This document shows positions 9,520-17,161 of a DNA stretch of 64,000 bases, in pieces. The DNA comes from Denitratisoma sp. DHT3 (GTDB lineage Bacteria; Pseudomonadota; Gammaproteobacteria; Burkholderiales; Rhodocyclaceae). The position numbers were made by a program, and so were the translations under genes. The notes beneath the pieces were generated by a model, which saw nothing but the letters and a program-made list of their open reading frames with translations, had not been told where the DNA came from and ran no database searches. Location: the NCBI RefSeq assembly GCF_007833355.1, contig NZ_CP020914.1:1474047-1538046 (forward strand), given 5' to 3'. Position 1 is the stretch's first letter. The number at the start of each line of letters is the position of its first letter.

Positions 9520-10562
9520 CATTCAGGCAATTCTTCTACGATTGGAACGGCCTGAATGTGGCGTGGTTCGGAGCGATCAACCAGGCGACGCCGGATTGGC
9601 TTGCGCCCCTTGCCCAGGTTGGCAGCGCACTCGGCAGTTACTGGAGCGGGCCGTTCTTGCTGGTCGTGCTGTTGCTTTGGTCCCGGCGCTTGAATGCTGC
9701 GACCGCAACGAAAACAGCGGCATTGGCGTTACGAACTCAGGCACGACGCTTTGCGCTCGGCTTCGCACTGGCGTGGCTGGGCGTTGCGATGCTGAAGCTG
9801 ATTACGGATTTTCCCCGGCCCGTGGCAGCGCTGCCCGATTTGGTACGGATCATCGGCGAGCCAGAATTGCAGTACAGTTTTCCCAGCGGGCATGCAGCCT
9901 ATGCCATGCTCGCAGCCACAAGCCTGTGGCCGCTTGCGTCCCGCCGCGTTCGAGCGCTGCTGGTGGCGTGGCTGGCATGGGTGGCGTGGTCGCGCATCGC
10001 TGTCGGCGCACACTTCCCGGCGGACGTGTTTGCCGGCTTCCTGATTGGAGGATTGGCGGCGTGGATCGCGCGGCTTGCCTCGGGGACACGGTGGGTCTGG
10101 TGGTGCACCGCGCTGGCCATCGCCCTGCTCGATCAGGGAACCAAGCAACTCGTCGAGGCCAGGCTGGAGTATGCCCAAGTCATTCCGGTGACAGCCTTCT
10201 TCAATCTTGTTCATGTAGGGAACACCGGCGCGGCATTCAGCCTTCTGGCCAACGCAGGCGGTTGGCAGCGCTGGTTCTTCATTGCGCTGGCGACCGGTAT
10301 TTCGGCGTGGCTCGCCTTGGCATTGCTCAAGCCGCGCCAGCAACCGGAGGCCGCCGCGTACTGCCTGATTCTGGGTGGCGCAGTGGGAAACCTGGCCGAC
10401 CGCGTATTTCGCGGTTACGTCGTCGATTCACTCGACGTTCATTGGGGTGGCTGGCACTGGCCGGCTTTCAATTTTGCCGACCTTGCAATCACGCTCGGCG
10501 TCGGACTTTTTCTCGCTGCCGGCAGCGTTTGCCGGAGTCCCGGACATGGAGCTACAACTTGA
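9516..10562 (+). CDS. PAP2 phosphatase - signal peptidase II (LspA) fusion, PbrBC-like
   Basis: A 348-residue polytopic membrane protein joining two enzymes. Residues 1 to about 195 are a PAP2/undecaprenyl-pyrophosphate phosphatase with the three motifs KLITDFPRP, FPSGHAAY and SRIAVGAHFPAD. Residues about 200 to the end are a type II signal peptidase with LDQGTKQLVE, NTGAAFS, GNLADRV and the catalytic Asp pair in VVDSLD and FNFADLAI. The same pairing (PbrB/PbrC) is known beside the Pb pump of Cupriavidus, where the phosphatase is proposed to release phosphate that precipitates exported Pb. The ATG overlaps the ATPase stop, and its own stop overlaps the next gene (TGATG), so this is one operon. 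Confidence 0.9.
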   Translation: MTFRQFFYDWNGLNVAWFGAINQATPDWLAPLAQVGSALGSYWSGPFLLVVLLLWSRRLNAATATKTAALALRTQARRFALGFALAWLGVAMLKLITDFPRPVAALPDLVRIIGEPELQYSFPSGHAAYAMLAATSLWPLASRRVRALLVAWLAWVAWSRIAVGAHFPADVFAGFLIGGLAAWIARLASGTRWVWWCTALAIALLDQGTKQLVEARLEYAQVIPVTAFFNLVHVGNTGAAFSLLANAGGWQRWFFIALATGISAWLALALLKPRQQPEAAAYCLILGGAVGNLADRVFRGYVVDSLDVHWGGWHWPAFNFADLAITLGVGLFLAAGSVCRSPGHGATT

Positions 10563-11017
10563 TGAAGCCGCGTATTGTTATATCGAAGGCAGCGGCAACG
10601 AGCCTGCTTGCCATTTTTGCCATGGTTCGGCCCGCATTGGCGGCGCAGGAGCAACCGCTGCCGCCGGAACAAGCCTTCGTTGTCACCGCAAAGCACAAAA
10701 GCGCCAACGTGATCGGCGTGGAAATCATTCCGGCGAAAAAGCATTATCTGTACAAAAGCAAGACCCGCTTTGCCTTGAAGAATTCACCAGGCGTCGGCAT
10801 CCGGGACGTTGTCCTGTCGTCCGGCGAAATCAAGGACGACCCCTTCTTCGGGCGAATCGAGGTCTACAAGGAAACGGTTCGCGCGGACATCGCGCTGGAC
10901 AGGAAGCCATCGGCCGGCGGGATGACGCTGATTGCCTATTTCCAGGGCTGCAACGAAGCGTTGGGTATCTGTTATCCGCCGCTGGAACGAAGCATCGAAC
11001 TGAAATTTTCCCGCTGA
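10562..11017 (+). CDS. Stand-alone DsbD-alpha (N-terminal thiol-disulfide interchange) domain protein
   Basis: A secreted 151-residue protein. A signal peptide (IVISKAAATSLLAIF..ALAAQE) precedes a single immunoglobulin-like domain matching the periplasmic N-terminal domain of DsbD, with its redox cysteine pair in FQGCNEALGICYPP. The transmembrane and C-terminal thioredoxin domains of full DsbD are absent. It is coupled by TGATG to the PAP2-LspA gene, so it belongs to the Cd/Pb operon. It may deliver reducing power to periplasmic thiols under metal stress; that role is inferred from context. Confidence 0.82.
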   Translation: MKPRIVISKAAATSLLAIFAMVRPALAAQEQPLPPEQAFVVTAKHKSANVIGVEIIPAKKHYLYKSKTRFALKNSPGVGIRDVVLSSGEIKDDPFFGRIEVYKETVRADIALDRKPSAGGMTLIAYFQGCNEALGICYPPLERSIELKFSR

Positions 11018-11059
11018 GATTTTTTTACCGTCAATTTTTATTCCGATTCAGGAGATTCA

Positions 11060-11836
11060 ATGAGCACACTGGGAACCGAACGCGTCGTGAGCGTCCATCA
11101 CTGGAACGACTCCCTGTTTACCTTCCGCACCACGCGCGATCAGAGTTTGCGTTTCACCAATGGTCAGTTCGTGATGATCGGCATGGAAGTCAATGGCAAG
11201 CCGCTGATGCGCGCCTACAGCATTGCCAGCGCAAATTATGAAGAGCATCTAGAGTTCTTCAGCATCAAGGCCCAGAATGGGCCGCTGACATCGCGCTTGC
11301 AGCATCTGAAAGTGGGCGACCCCCTGCTGGTTAGCAAAAAGCCCACCGGAACACTGGTATTGCGCGATCTCAAACCCGGCCGGCGACTGTTCATGTTCGC
11401 CACCGGCACCGGACTGGCCCCGTTCATGAGCCTGATTCACGACCCTGAAACCTATGAGCGCTTCGAGAAGGTGATCCTGATCCACGGCGTGCGCTGGACC
11501 AACGAACTGGCCTATCACGACTACATCGAGGAAGACCTCAAGGAACACGAATACCTGGGTGAGCTCATCCGCGACAAGTTGATTTATTACCCGACGGTAA
11601 CGCGCGAACCTTTCCGCAACGAAGGACGGCAAACCGAACTGATCCTGTCGGGCAAGCTCTTTGATGATCTTGGTGAGCCACCACTCGACCCGGCCACCGA
11701 CCGCGGAATGATCTGCGGCAGTCCGGCAATGTTGAAGGAAATCTCGTCGATGCTGAATGGCTTCGGGTTCCAGATTTCACCGCATATCGGTGTCGCTGGC
11801 GACTACGTCATCGAGCGGGCGTTTGTCGAACAGTGA
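11060..11836 (+). CDS. fpr: Ferredoxin-NADP+ reductase (Fpr-type)
   Basis: Cytosolic flavoenzyme of 258 residues moving electrons between NADPH and ferredoxin or flavodoxin. The FAD-binding motif RAYSIAS lies at about 55, the NADP-binding GTGLAPF at about 115 and a C-terminal CGSPAML region follows; the protein ends YVIERAFVEQ, typical of bacterial Fpr. An AGGAG site lies upstream, 42 bp after the DsbD-alpha gene. It looks like an accessory redox gene carried with the metal operon; a housekeeping copy elsewhere in the genome is likely but cannot be seen. Confidence 0.88.
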   Translation: MSTLGTERVVSVHHWNDSLFTFRTTRDQSLRFTNGQFVMIGMEVNGKPLMRAYSIASANYEEHLEFFSIKAQNGPLTSRLQHLKVGDPLLVSKKPTGTLVLRDLKPGRRLFMFATGTGLAPFMSLIHDPETYERFEKVILIHGVRWTNELAYHDYIEEDLKEHEYLGELIRDKLIYYPTVTREPFRNEGRQTELILSGKLFDDLGEPPLDPATDRGMICGSPAMLKEISSMLNGFGFQISPHIGVAGDYVIERAFVEQ

Positions 11837-11877
11837 CTGACTATCCCTACGTTTGACCGCATAGAACTTCTCGGCCG

Positions 11878-12315
11878 ATGAACCTGCCCACCGGCCAGTA
11901 CAAGAAAGGGCTAGGCAATGGCGCCACGGGCTACCAAGTCAATATCCCGCTCAGCGTCGATCTCGCCGACAAATGGGTCAGCCATTGGAATGCCGGCGCC
12001 ACCTATACGCCCAAGGCCCGCGAGGCATCTGGCGTGAGAGCGGATATTCGCGGCACCAACCATGGCGCCAGTCTGGTGTACCTGCATTCGGAAACCCTGA
12101 ACTTCCTGGTGGAGTACGTCAGGAACGAGAATCAGGCGGTTCAAGCCGACGGCTCGAAGGCCTGGGAAAAAACCGCCTTCCTCAATCCGGGCCTGCGCCA
12201 CGCCACGAACTACGCATCCGGCTGGCAAATGGTTTCAGGGGTGAGTTTCCCCATAGGAGTGGGGCCGTCGAGGAAAGACAACGGCATTCTTTTCTATCTC
12301 TCTTTTGAGAAATAG
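11878..12315 (+). pseudogene. C-terminal remnant of an outer-membrane transporter-like protein
   Basis: An open frame of 145 residues with alternating beta-strand pattern (VSHWNAGATYTPKAR, NFLVEYVRNENQ, GWQMVSGVSFPIG) and an ending FYLSFEK that suits an outer-membrane beta-barrel. There is no signal peptide, and an in-frame stop lies just before the first ATG. I read it as the 3' part of a longer barrel gene (a 'transporter' of the phenol-degradation MetA type is a guess) whose 5' end was lost when the metal operon was joined to it. Confidence 0.5.
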
Positions 12316-12324
12316 GGCTCTCCC

Positions 12325-12355
12325 GTATTCCGCTGCGACCGCAGCAGTGGAATAC
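12325..12355. terminator. Imperfect hairpin between convergent genes
   Basis: GTATTCC at 12325-12331 pairs with GGAATAC at 12349-12355, with an inner CTGCG/CGCAG pairing. It lies between the barrel remnant and the convergent small exported-protein gene, so it may act as a terminator. No clear T-tract is visible. Confidence 0.35.
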
Positions 12356-12406
12356 ATGTAACCGACTTCGTTCTGAACAGTCGATGCTGGCGGGTAATTA
12401 GTATGA

Positions 12407-12799
12407 CTATTTCAGACGAAAATTCAGTTTGGCCTCCGGCTTTCCAGCCAGCGTGACGGCAACCGCCACACGCACGCCGACGCCCATCTTGAAACTCCCC
12501 TTGGCCACCAGCGTATTCGAGCCGGCCGGCTCGAATGTGGCGGCGATTTTCTCGCTACCGGCAACCACCGTCGCGGTTCCCTTTGCGCCGGCGGTCGCCA
12601 CCGGTTTGCCATCGTGGGCGACGTAGAGAGTCAGGCTGTCAGTCTTCGCCACCAGCTCAAAGTCCAGGTCGGCCGCTTCTGCGATTAGGCCTCCATGCTG
12701 TGGTTTGTGATCGTGACCATGCTTGTCTGCTGCATGGGCGATTGCGCCGATGCCGAGGGCGAGGCAGGTAACGGCGGTGGGGATTAAATTACGCAACAT
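12407..12799 (-). CDS. Small periplasmic His-rich protein of the czc operon
   Basis: A 130-residue exported protein. The start at 12799 (MLRNLIPTAVTCLALGIGAIAHA) has an AGGAG site 8 bases upstream; a longer frame to 12823 exists. The mature N-terminus DKHGHDHKPQHGG is a strong candidate metal-binding stretch, followed by a compact beta domain ending in AKLNFRLK. It is the last of three small exported-protein genes behind czcA on the same strand. It probably binds or senses metal in the periplasm; no named family is claimed. Confidence 0.75.
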   Translation of the reverse strand: MLRNLIPTAVTCLALGIGAIAHAADKHGHDHKPQHGGLIAEAADLDFELVAKTDSLTLYVAHDGKPVATAGAKGTATVVAGSEKIAATFEPAGSNTLVAKGSFKMGVGVRVAVAVTLAGKPEAKLNFRLK

Positions 12800-12815
12800 G
12801 GGTATTTTCTCCTGG

Positions 12816-13241
12816 TTAGTCAAAACGGACAGCGAATTCCTTGCCGGCCTTGTCCGAGCAAATTCCCTGGGGATTCTTGCCCGACGGCCATGCCAGCCGG
12901 CAGTTCAACTCGGCGCCGTCCTTGGCGACCGCCTTGGCTTCCGCCGAGTAAGTCTCATGGTCCTTGTCGTGACCTGCAAAGATGCGGTCCCAATGCTTGG
13001 GATCGGTGCCTCGGTAGCGGCGCGACAGTTCGGCCCAGTTCATGTGTTTCTCGACTGTGAATCCCGTGGCTTCGTATTGCCGATCGGCGGACTCGAGCGT
13101 CAGCCGATTGGTCTGTCCATGGCTAAATTCCCCTTTGAGCAATTGCGGCGCAGAGTCTTTGGTCAGCATATGGGAATGTGCGCCACACCCAGCCAAAACT
13201 ACTGCCATCCCCAGGATGGCCACTCCATTTCTCAGCTTCAT
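12816..13241 (-). CDS. Small lipoprotein of the czc operon
   Basis: A 141-residue lipoprotein. The start at 13241 is preceded by an AAAGGAG ribosome site; the frame open to 13355 overlaps the neighbouring gene. The signal sequence MKLRNGVAILGMAVVLAGC ends in lipobox LAGC with the acylated Cys at 19, then HSHM. The only other Cys are NCRLAW and GICSDK near the C-terminus and could form a disulfide. Function unknown; its place behind czcA suggests a periplasmic or outer-membrane-linked role in metal handling. Confidence 0.72.
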   Translation of the reverse strand: MKLRNGVAILGMAVVLAGCGAHSHMLTKDSAPQLLKGEFSHGQTNRLTLESADRQYEATGFTVEKHMNWAELSRRYRGTDPKHWDRIFAGHDKDHETYSAEAKAVAKDGAELNCRLAWPSGKNPQGICSDKAGKEFAVRFD

Positions 13242-13311
13242 TTTCAGTTCTCCTTTGGAACAATTGAACGACGACATACTTTTGGTTTTCGAGACGTGCC
13301 CTATCGATTCC

Positions 13312-13971
13312 TCAAGGCTGAAGAATTCCCACCGCCGCGACGATTTTTGCCGCACGAAGTGCAGGGTATTTTTGTCCGAGCAAACTCATGTCCTCAACCT
13401 GCCGATCATTGACCGTGATTCGCTCGGTATTTCTTGAACTCAGATGGAGATTCAGGCGGCCGATATACGTCGCCTCGCCGGGCTTGATGCTGAAGCGATA
13501 AACAAATTCACGAGCCGGCCTGTACTCGGTTTCTCCATACGTGCTAGGCTCGCGCACCTGCCACGAATGGAATTCATAGTCGCCCGGTGACAACCGAAGC
13601 GCAGCCAATCGCCCCGTTGCTTTGCCAGCGTCCTGAATATCGAGCGCATCAATATTATTCGGTCCCTTGACCACTACCGAATGCGTGACCGGGCGATCTT
13701 TACCCTCGTCCTGTACCGACCGCGCATGCTGTCGCGCCGACGCATAATGCTGCGAAACCACGGCATAGGCTTCTCCGCGTGGTAATACTTCCCTGATCCG
13801 ATATTCGTAGCCCGAGACCTTTTCCAGCGGCTTGCCGCTCAGCGTCAACGAGACGATGGCCAATCCCTCGGGTCGGTTGGAGTCCAGCGTATATGTCGAT
13901 GGCAAATCAGGTGAAGCGGCACAGCCAACCAGCCCCGCCACGAGCAGCGCAGACAATAGTGTTTTTTTCAT
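13312..13971 (-). CDS. Lipoprotein of unknown function downstream of czcA
   Basis: A 219-residue lipoprotein. The chosen start 13971 (MKKTLLSALLVAGLVGC) follows an AAAAGGAG site; an earlier ATG at 13992 overlaps the czcA stop. The lipobox is LVGC. The mature part is a beta-rich domain without recognised motifs. Its coupling to the permease stop says it is part of the czc transcript. Confidence 0.72.
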   Translation of the reverse strand: MKKTLLSALLVAGLVGCAASPDLPSTYTLDSNRPEGLAIVSLTLSGKPLEKVSGYEYRIREVLPRGEAYAVVSQHYASARQHARSVQDEGKDRPVTHSVVVKGPNNIDALDIQDAGKATGRLAALRLSPGDYEFHSWQVREPSTYGETEYRPAREFVYRFSIKPGEATYIGRLNLHLSSRNTERITVNDRQVEDMSLLGQKYPALRAAKIVAAVGILQP

Positions 13972-13988
13972 TTTGAATCTCCTTTTAT

Positions 13989-16900
13989 TCATCCATCAAT
14001 AAGGGTGTCGGTAGTACGACGACGCAAGACTTGGCCACTCTCGAGTTCGTCGCGTACCGCGCCAAACCGTAAGTAAAGAGCGGGCACCACGAGCATATTG
14101 AGCACGGTGGACGAAATCAGTCCGCACAGAATCACCACTGCCATGGGCGCCTGAATCTCGGAACCCGGTTGCCCGGCGGACAGCGCTAGCGGCACCAGCG
14201 CCAGGCCAGCAGCCAATGCCGTCATCAAGATGGGAATCAGGCGTTCCTCGGCACCGCGCGTGACCGCCTCCGCAACGTCATTGACGGCGTCATGCTCGAT
14301 CAGGTGGTGGATGTGCGAAATCATCATCACCCCGTTGCGGGTGGCGATGCCGAACAGGGTGATGAAACCGATGATCGAGGCGATGGTCACCACGCCGCCG
14401 GCCAGATACACGCCGACCACGCCGCCGATGATCGACAGCGGCAGGTTGAGCATCACCAGGAAGGCGTCGCGCGCCGAATGAAAGGCGACAAACAGCAGCA
14501 GGAAGATGCCCACCACCACCACCGAGCCGAGCAACAGCAGCACGCGCGAGGCTTCCGCCGCCGACTCGAACTGACCGCCGAACTCGATGTGATAACCCGC
14601 CGGCAGTTTCACGTCCTTGGCCACGCTCGCCTGCATCTCTTCGACCACGCTCTTCAAGTCGCGTCCGGCGACGTTGGCCATGACGACAATCTTGCGCTGT
14701 ACGTTCTCGCGGTTGATGAAATATGGCCCGCGATCATTGCGGATCTCGGCCAGCGCCGAGAGCGGCAAACGCGCCCCGCTCGGCGTGGTGATCAGCGTCG
14801 CGCGGATCGTGTCGAGGTTGTCGCGCGTGGCCGGGTCATAGCGCACCACCAGATCGAAGCTGGCCTGCCCCTGCACCACCTTGGATACCGCGACGCCGTT
14901 GAACGCCACCTCGATATTCTCGGACAGCTCCTTTGCCGAGAGCCCATGTTGTGCCAGCGCCTCGCGCCGATACGTGACGGTCAGGAACGGAATCTCGGTC
15001 TGTTGTTCGGGCTGGACGTCCACCGCCCCTTCGACCTTTTCCATCACGCCCTTGACCTGCTGCGCCAGCGTGCGCAACTCGGCCAGATCGTTGCCGAAAA
15101 TCTTCACCGCGATATTGGCCCGGCTGCCCGACAGCATGTGATCGATGCGGTGCGAAATCGGCTGTCCGACCACCACCTGGACGCCGGGCAGTTGGGCAAA
15201 GTCTTCGCGCAGGGCGCCCAGGAATTGTTCCTTGCTACGCGCCCCCATCTTGAGGCTGACTTCGAGTTCCGACTGATGCACATCGAGCGCATGCGGGTCG
15301 AGCGGCGAACGGCCGGTGCGGCGCGCGGTGGCGATCACTTCGGGATGCGTCAGCAAGACCTCTTCGACCAACTGCCCGAGCCGCGCCGATTCCGCCAGCG
15401 CGGTGCCGGGCAGGGTCTCGACGCCGACCGTCAGCGTTCCTTCGTTGAAATCCGGCAGGAACGACTGTCCGGCCATGCCCAGCGCCGCCAGAGACACCAC
15501 CAGTAGGGCCGCGCTGCCGACGGCAATCGCTTGCCAGCGCTTCACGGTTCTGTCGAGCATCCGGCGATAGCCTGCACGCAGCCAGTGCACGAAGCGCGGT
15601 TCGTGCGGCGCGGTAATTTCCCTGGAGGCCCCGAGGAACATCGACGCCAGTACCGGCGTCACCGTGATCGACACCAGCAACGAGGCAAACAAGGAGATGA
15701 CATAGGCCAGCCCGAGCGGCACCATCAGGCGCCCTTCGATACCCGAGAGAAAGAACAGCGGCACGAACACCAGCATGATGATCAGCGTGGCAAAGACGAT
15801 GGACCCCTGAATTTCCTTGGTCGCCAGAAACACCACGTGCATGGTCGATTCACGTTTCCCGGTGTCCTTAAGGTGGTTCTCGCGCAGGCGCCGGACCACG
15901 TTCTCGACCACGATGATGGCATCGTCCACCAGCGCGCCCAGGGCGATGGCGATGCCGCCCAGGGTCATGGTGTTGATCGTCGCGCCGAGCAGCTTGAGCG
16001 ACAGGACGGTCGCCACCAGCGACAGCGGTAGCGCCACCAGCGTGATCGCCGTCGAGCGCACCGAGAGCAGGAAGGCGAAGACGATGGCGATGATCAGAAT
16101 CGCCCCGTCGCGCAGCGCCGCCATCAGATTGGCAATCGAGACTTCGATGAAGTCTGCCTGGCGGAACAAGCGCGTTTCGATTTTCATCCCCGCCGGCAAT
16201 GACTTCTGAATGTCGGCCATGGTGGCATCCAGCCGCCGCGTTAGCTCCAGCGTGTTGGCCGCCGGCTGGCGCTGCACGCCGAGCACCACCGCCGGTTTGC
16301 CGCGCGTCGAGCCGACGCCGCGCACCGGCGCCGTGCCCAGCGTCACCTCGGCGATATGGCGGATCAGCACCGGCTGGCCGTGCTTGATCGCCACCACCGC
16401 TTCGGCAATGTCGTCCACCTTGGTAATGCGGCCGATGCCCTGGATCAGGTATTCCTGCCCGTTCTCGGCGTAGTAGCCCGCCGCCGCGTTGCTGTTGGCG
16501 CCCTCGACGGCCTTGATCGCCTCATCGATGGTCAGCCCGTAGGCCGCCAGCCGCTCTGGTTTCAGCGTCACCTGGAACTGCTGCAAATCGCCGCCGATGG
16601 GCAACACCTCGGCGACGCCGGGCACCGCCAGCAGGCGTTTGCGCAGCACATAGTCGGCCGTGTTCTTGAGTACCACCGTCCCGCCAGCGCCGACTTTTGC
16701 CGGGTCATCCCAGGTCAGGGCGATGAACATGATTTCGCCCATGATCGACGCCGCCGGCGCCATCACCGGCGCCTCGATGCCGGGCGGCAGCGAAGCCTTC
16801 GCCAGTTGCAGTTTCTCGGCGACAACCTGGCGCGCCAGATAGGCATCGGTGCCCCAGGCGAATTCGACCGTGATGGTCGACAGCCCGACCTTGGTTGCCG

Positions 16901-17150
16901 AGCGCACCCGGCGCACGCCGGGCGCCCCGTTCAGCGCCGTTTCGATGGGAAAGGTGACCAGGCTTTCCATGTCGAGCGGCGCCATGCCGTGCGCTTCGGT
17001 GACCACCGTCACAGTCGGCGCGGTGAGGTCGGGAAACACGTCCACCGGCGTGCGCGCGGTCTGGTAACCGCCCCAGGCCAGCAGCAACAAACCGCCGAAA
17101 ATGACAAACAGGCTGTTACGCAGCGACCACTGAATGATTTGACCGATCAT
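13989..17150 (-). CDS. czcA: Heavy-metal efflux RND permease CzcA/CusA-type
   Basis: Complete 1053-residue proton/cation antiporter of a tripartite exporter. It starts MIGQIIQWSLRNSLFVIF and has the full RND layout: TM1, porter loop 1, TM2-6 with GALVDDAIIVVENVVRR in the TM4 region, the long central loop, porter loop 2 (HRIDHMLSGSRANIAVKIFG), and TM7-12 ending in MLVVPALYLRFG. The HME signature TPVDVFPDLTAPTVTVVTEA is present. It lies 11 bp after czcB and its stop overlaps the next frame (ATGA). Substrate probably Co/Zn/Cd or Cu/Ag; the order czcI-czcC-czcB-czcA favours the Czc type. Confidence 0.94.
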   Translation of the reverse strand: MIGQIIQWSLRNSLFVIFGGLLLLAWGGYQTARTPVDVFPDLTAPTVTVVTEAHGMAPLDMESLVTFPIETALNGAPGVRRVRSATKVGLSTITVEFAWGTDAYLARQVVAEKLQLAKASLPPGIEAPVMAPAASIMGEIMFIALTWDDPAKVGAGGTVVLKNTADYVLRKRLLAVPGVAEVLPIGGDLQQFQVTLKPERLAAYGLTIDEAIKAVEGANSNAAAGYYAENGQEYLIQGIGRITKVDDIAEAVVAIKHGQPVLIRHIAEVTLGTAPVRGVGSTRGKPAVVLGVQRQPAANTLELTRRLDATMADIQKSLPAGMKIETRLFRQADFIEVSIANLMAALRDGAILIIAIVFAFLLSVRSTAITLVALPLSLVATVLSLKLLGATINTMTLGGIAIALGALVDDAIIVVENVVRRLRENHLKDTGKRESTMHVVFLATKEIQGSIVFATLIIMLVFVPLFFLSGIEGRLMVPLGLAYVISLFASLLVSITVTPVLASMFLGASREITAPHEPRFVHWLRAGYRRMLDRTVKRWQAIAVGSAALLVVSLAALGMAGQSFLPDFNEGTLTVGVETLPGTALAESARLGQLVEEVLLTHPEVIATARRTGRSPLDPHALDVHQSELEVSLKMGARSKEQFLGALREDFAQLPGVQVVVGQPISHRIDHMLSGSRANIAVKIFGNDLAELRTLAQQVKGVMEKVEGAVDVQPEQQTEIPFLTVTYRREALAQHGLSAKELSENIEVAFNGVAVSKVVQGQASFDLVVRYDPATRDNLDTIRATLITTPSGARLPLSALAEIRNDRGPYFINRENVQRKIVVMANVAGRDLKSVVEEMQASVAKDVKLPAGYHIEFGGQFESAAEASRVLLLLGSVVVVGIFLLLFVAFHSARDAFLVMLNLPLSIIGGVVGVYLAGGVVTIASIIGFITLFGIATRNGVMMISHIHHLIEHDAVNDVAEAVTRGAEERLIPILMTALAAGLALVPLALSAGQPGSEIQAPMAVVILCGLISSTVLNMLVVPALYLRFGAVRDELESGQVLRRRTTDTLIDG

Positions 17151-17161
17151 GTTCGTGGCAC

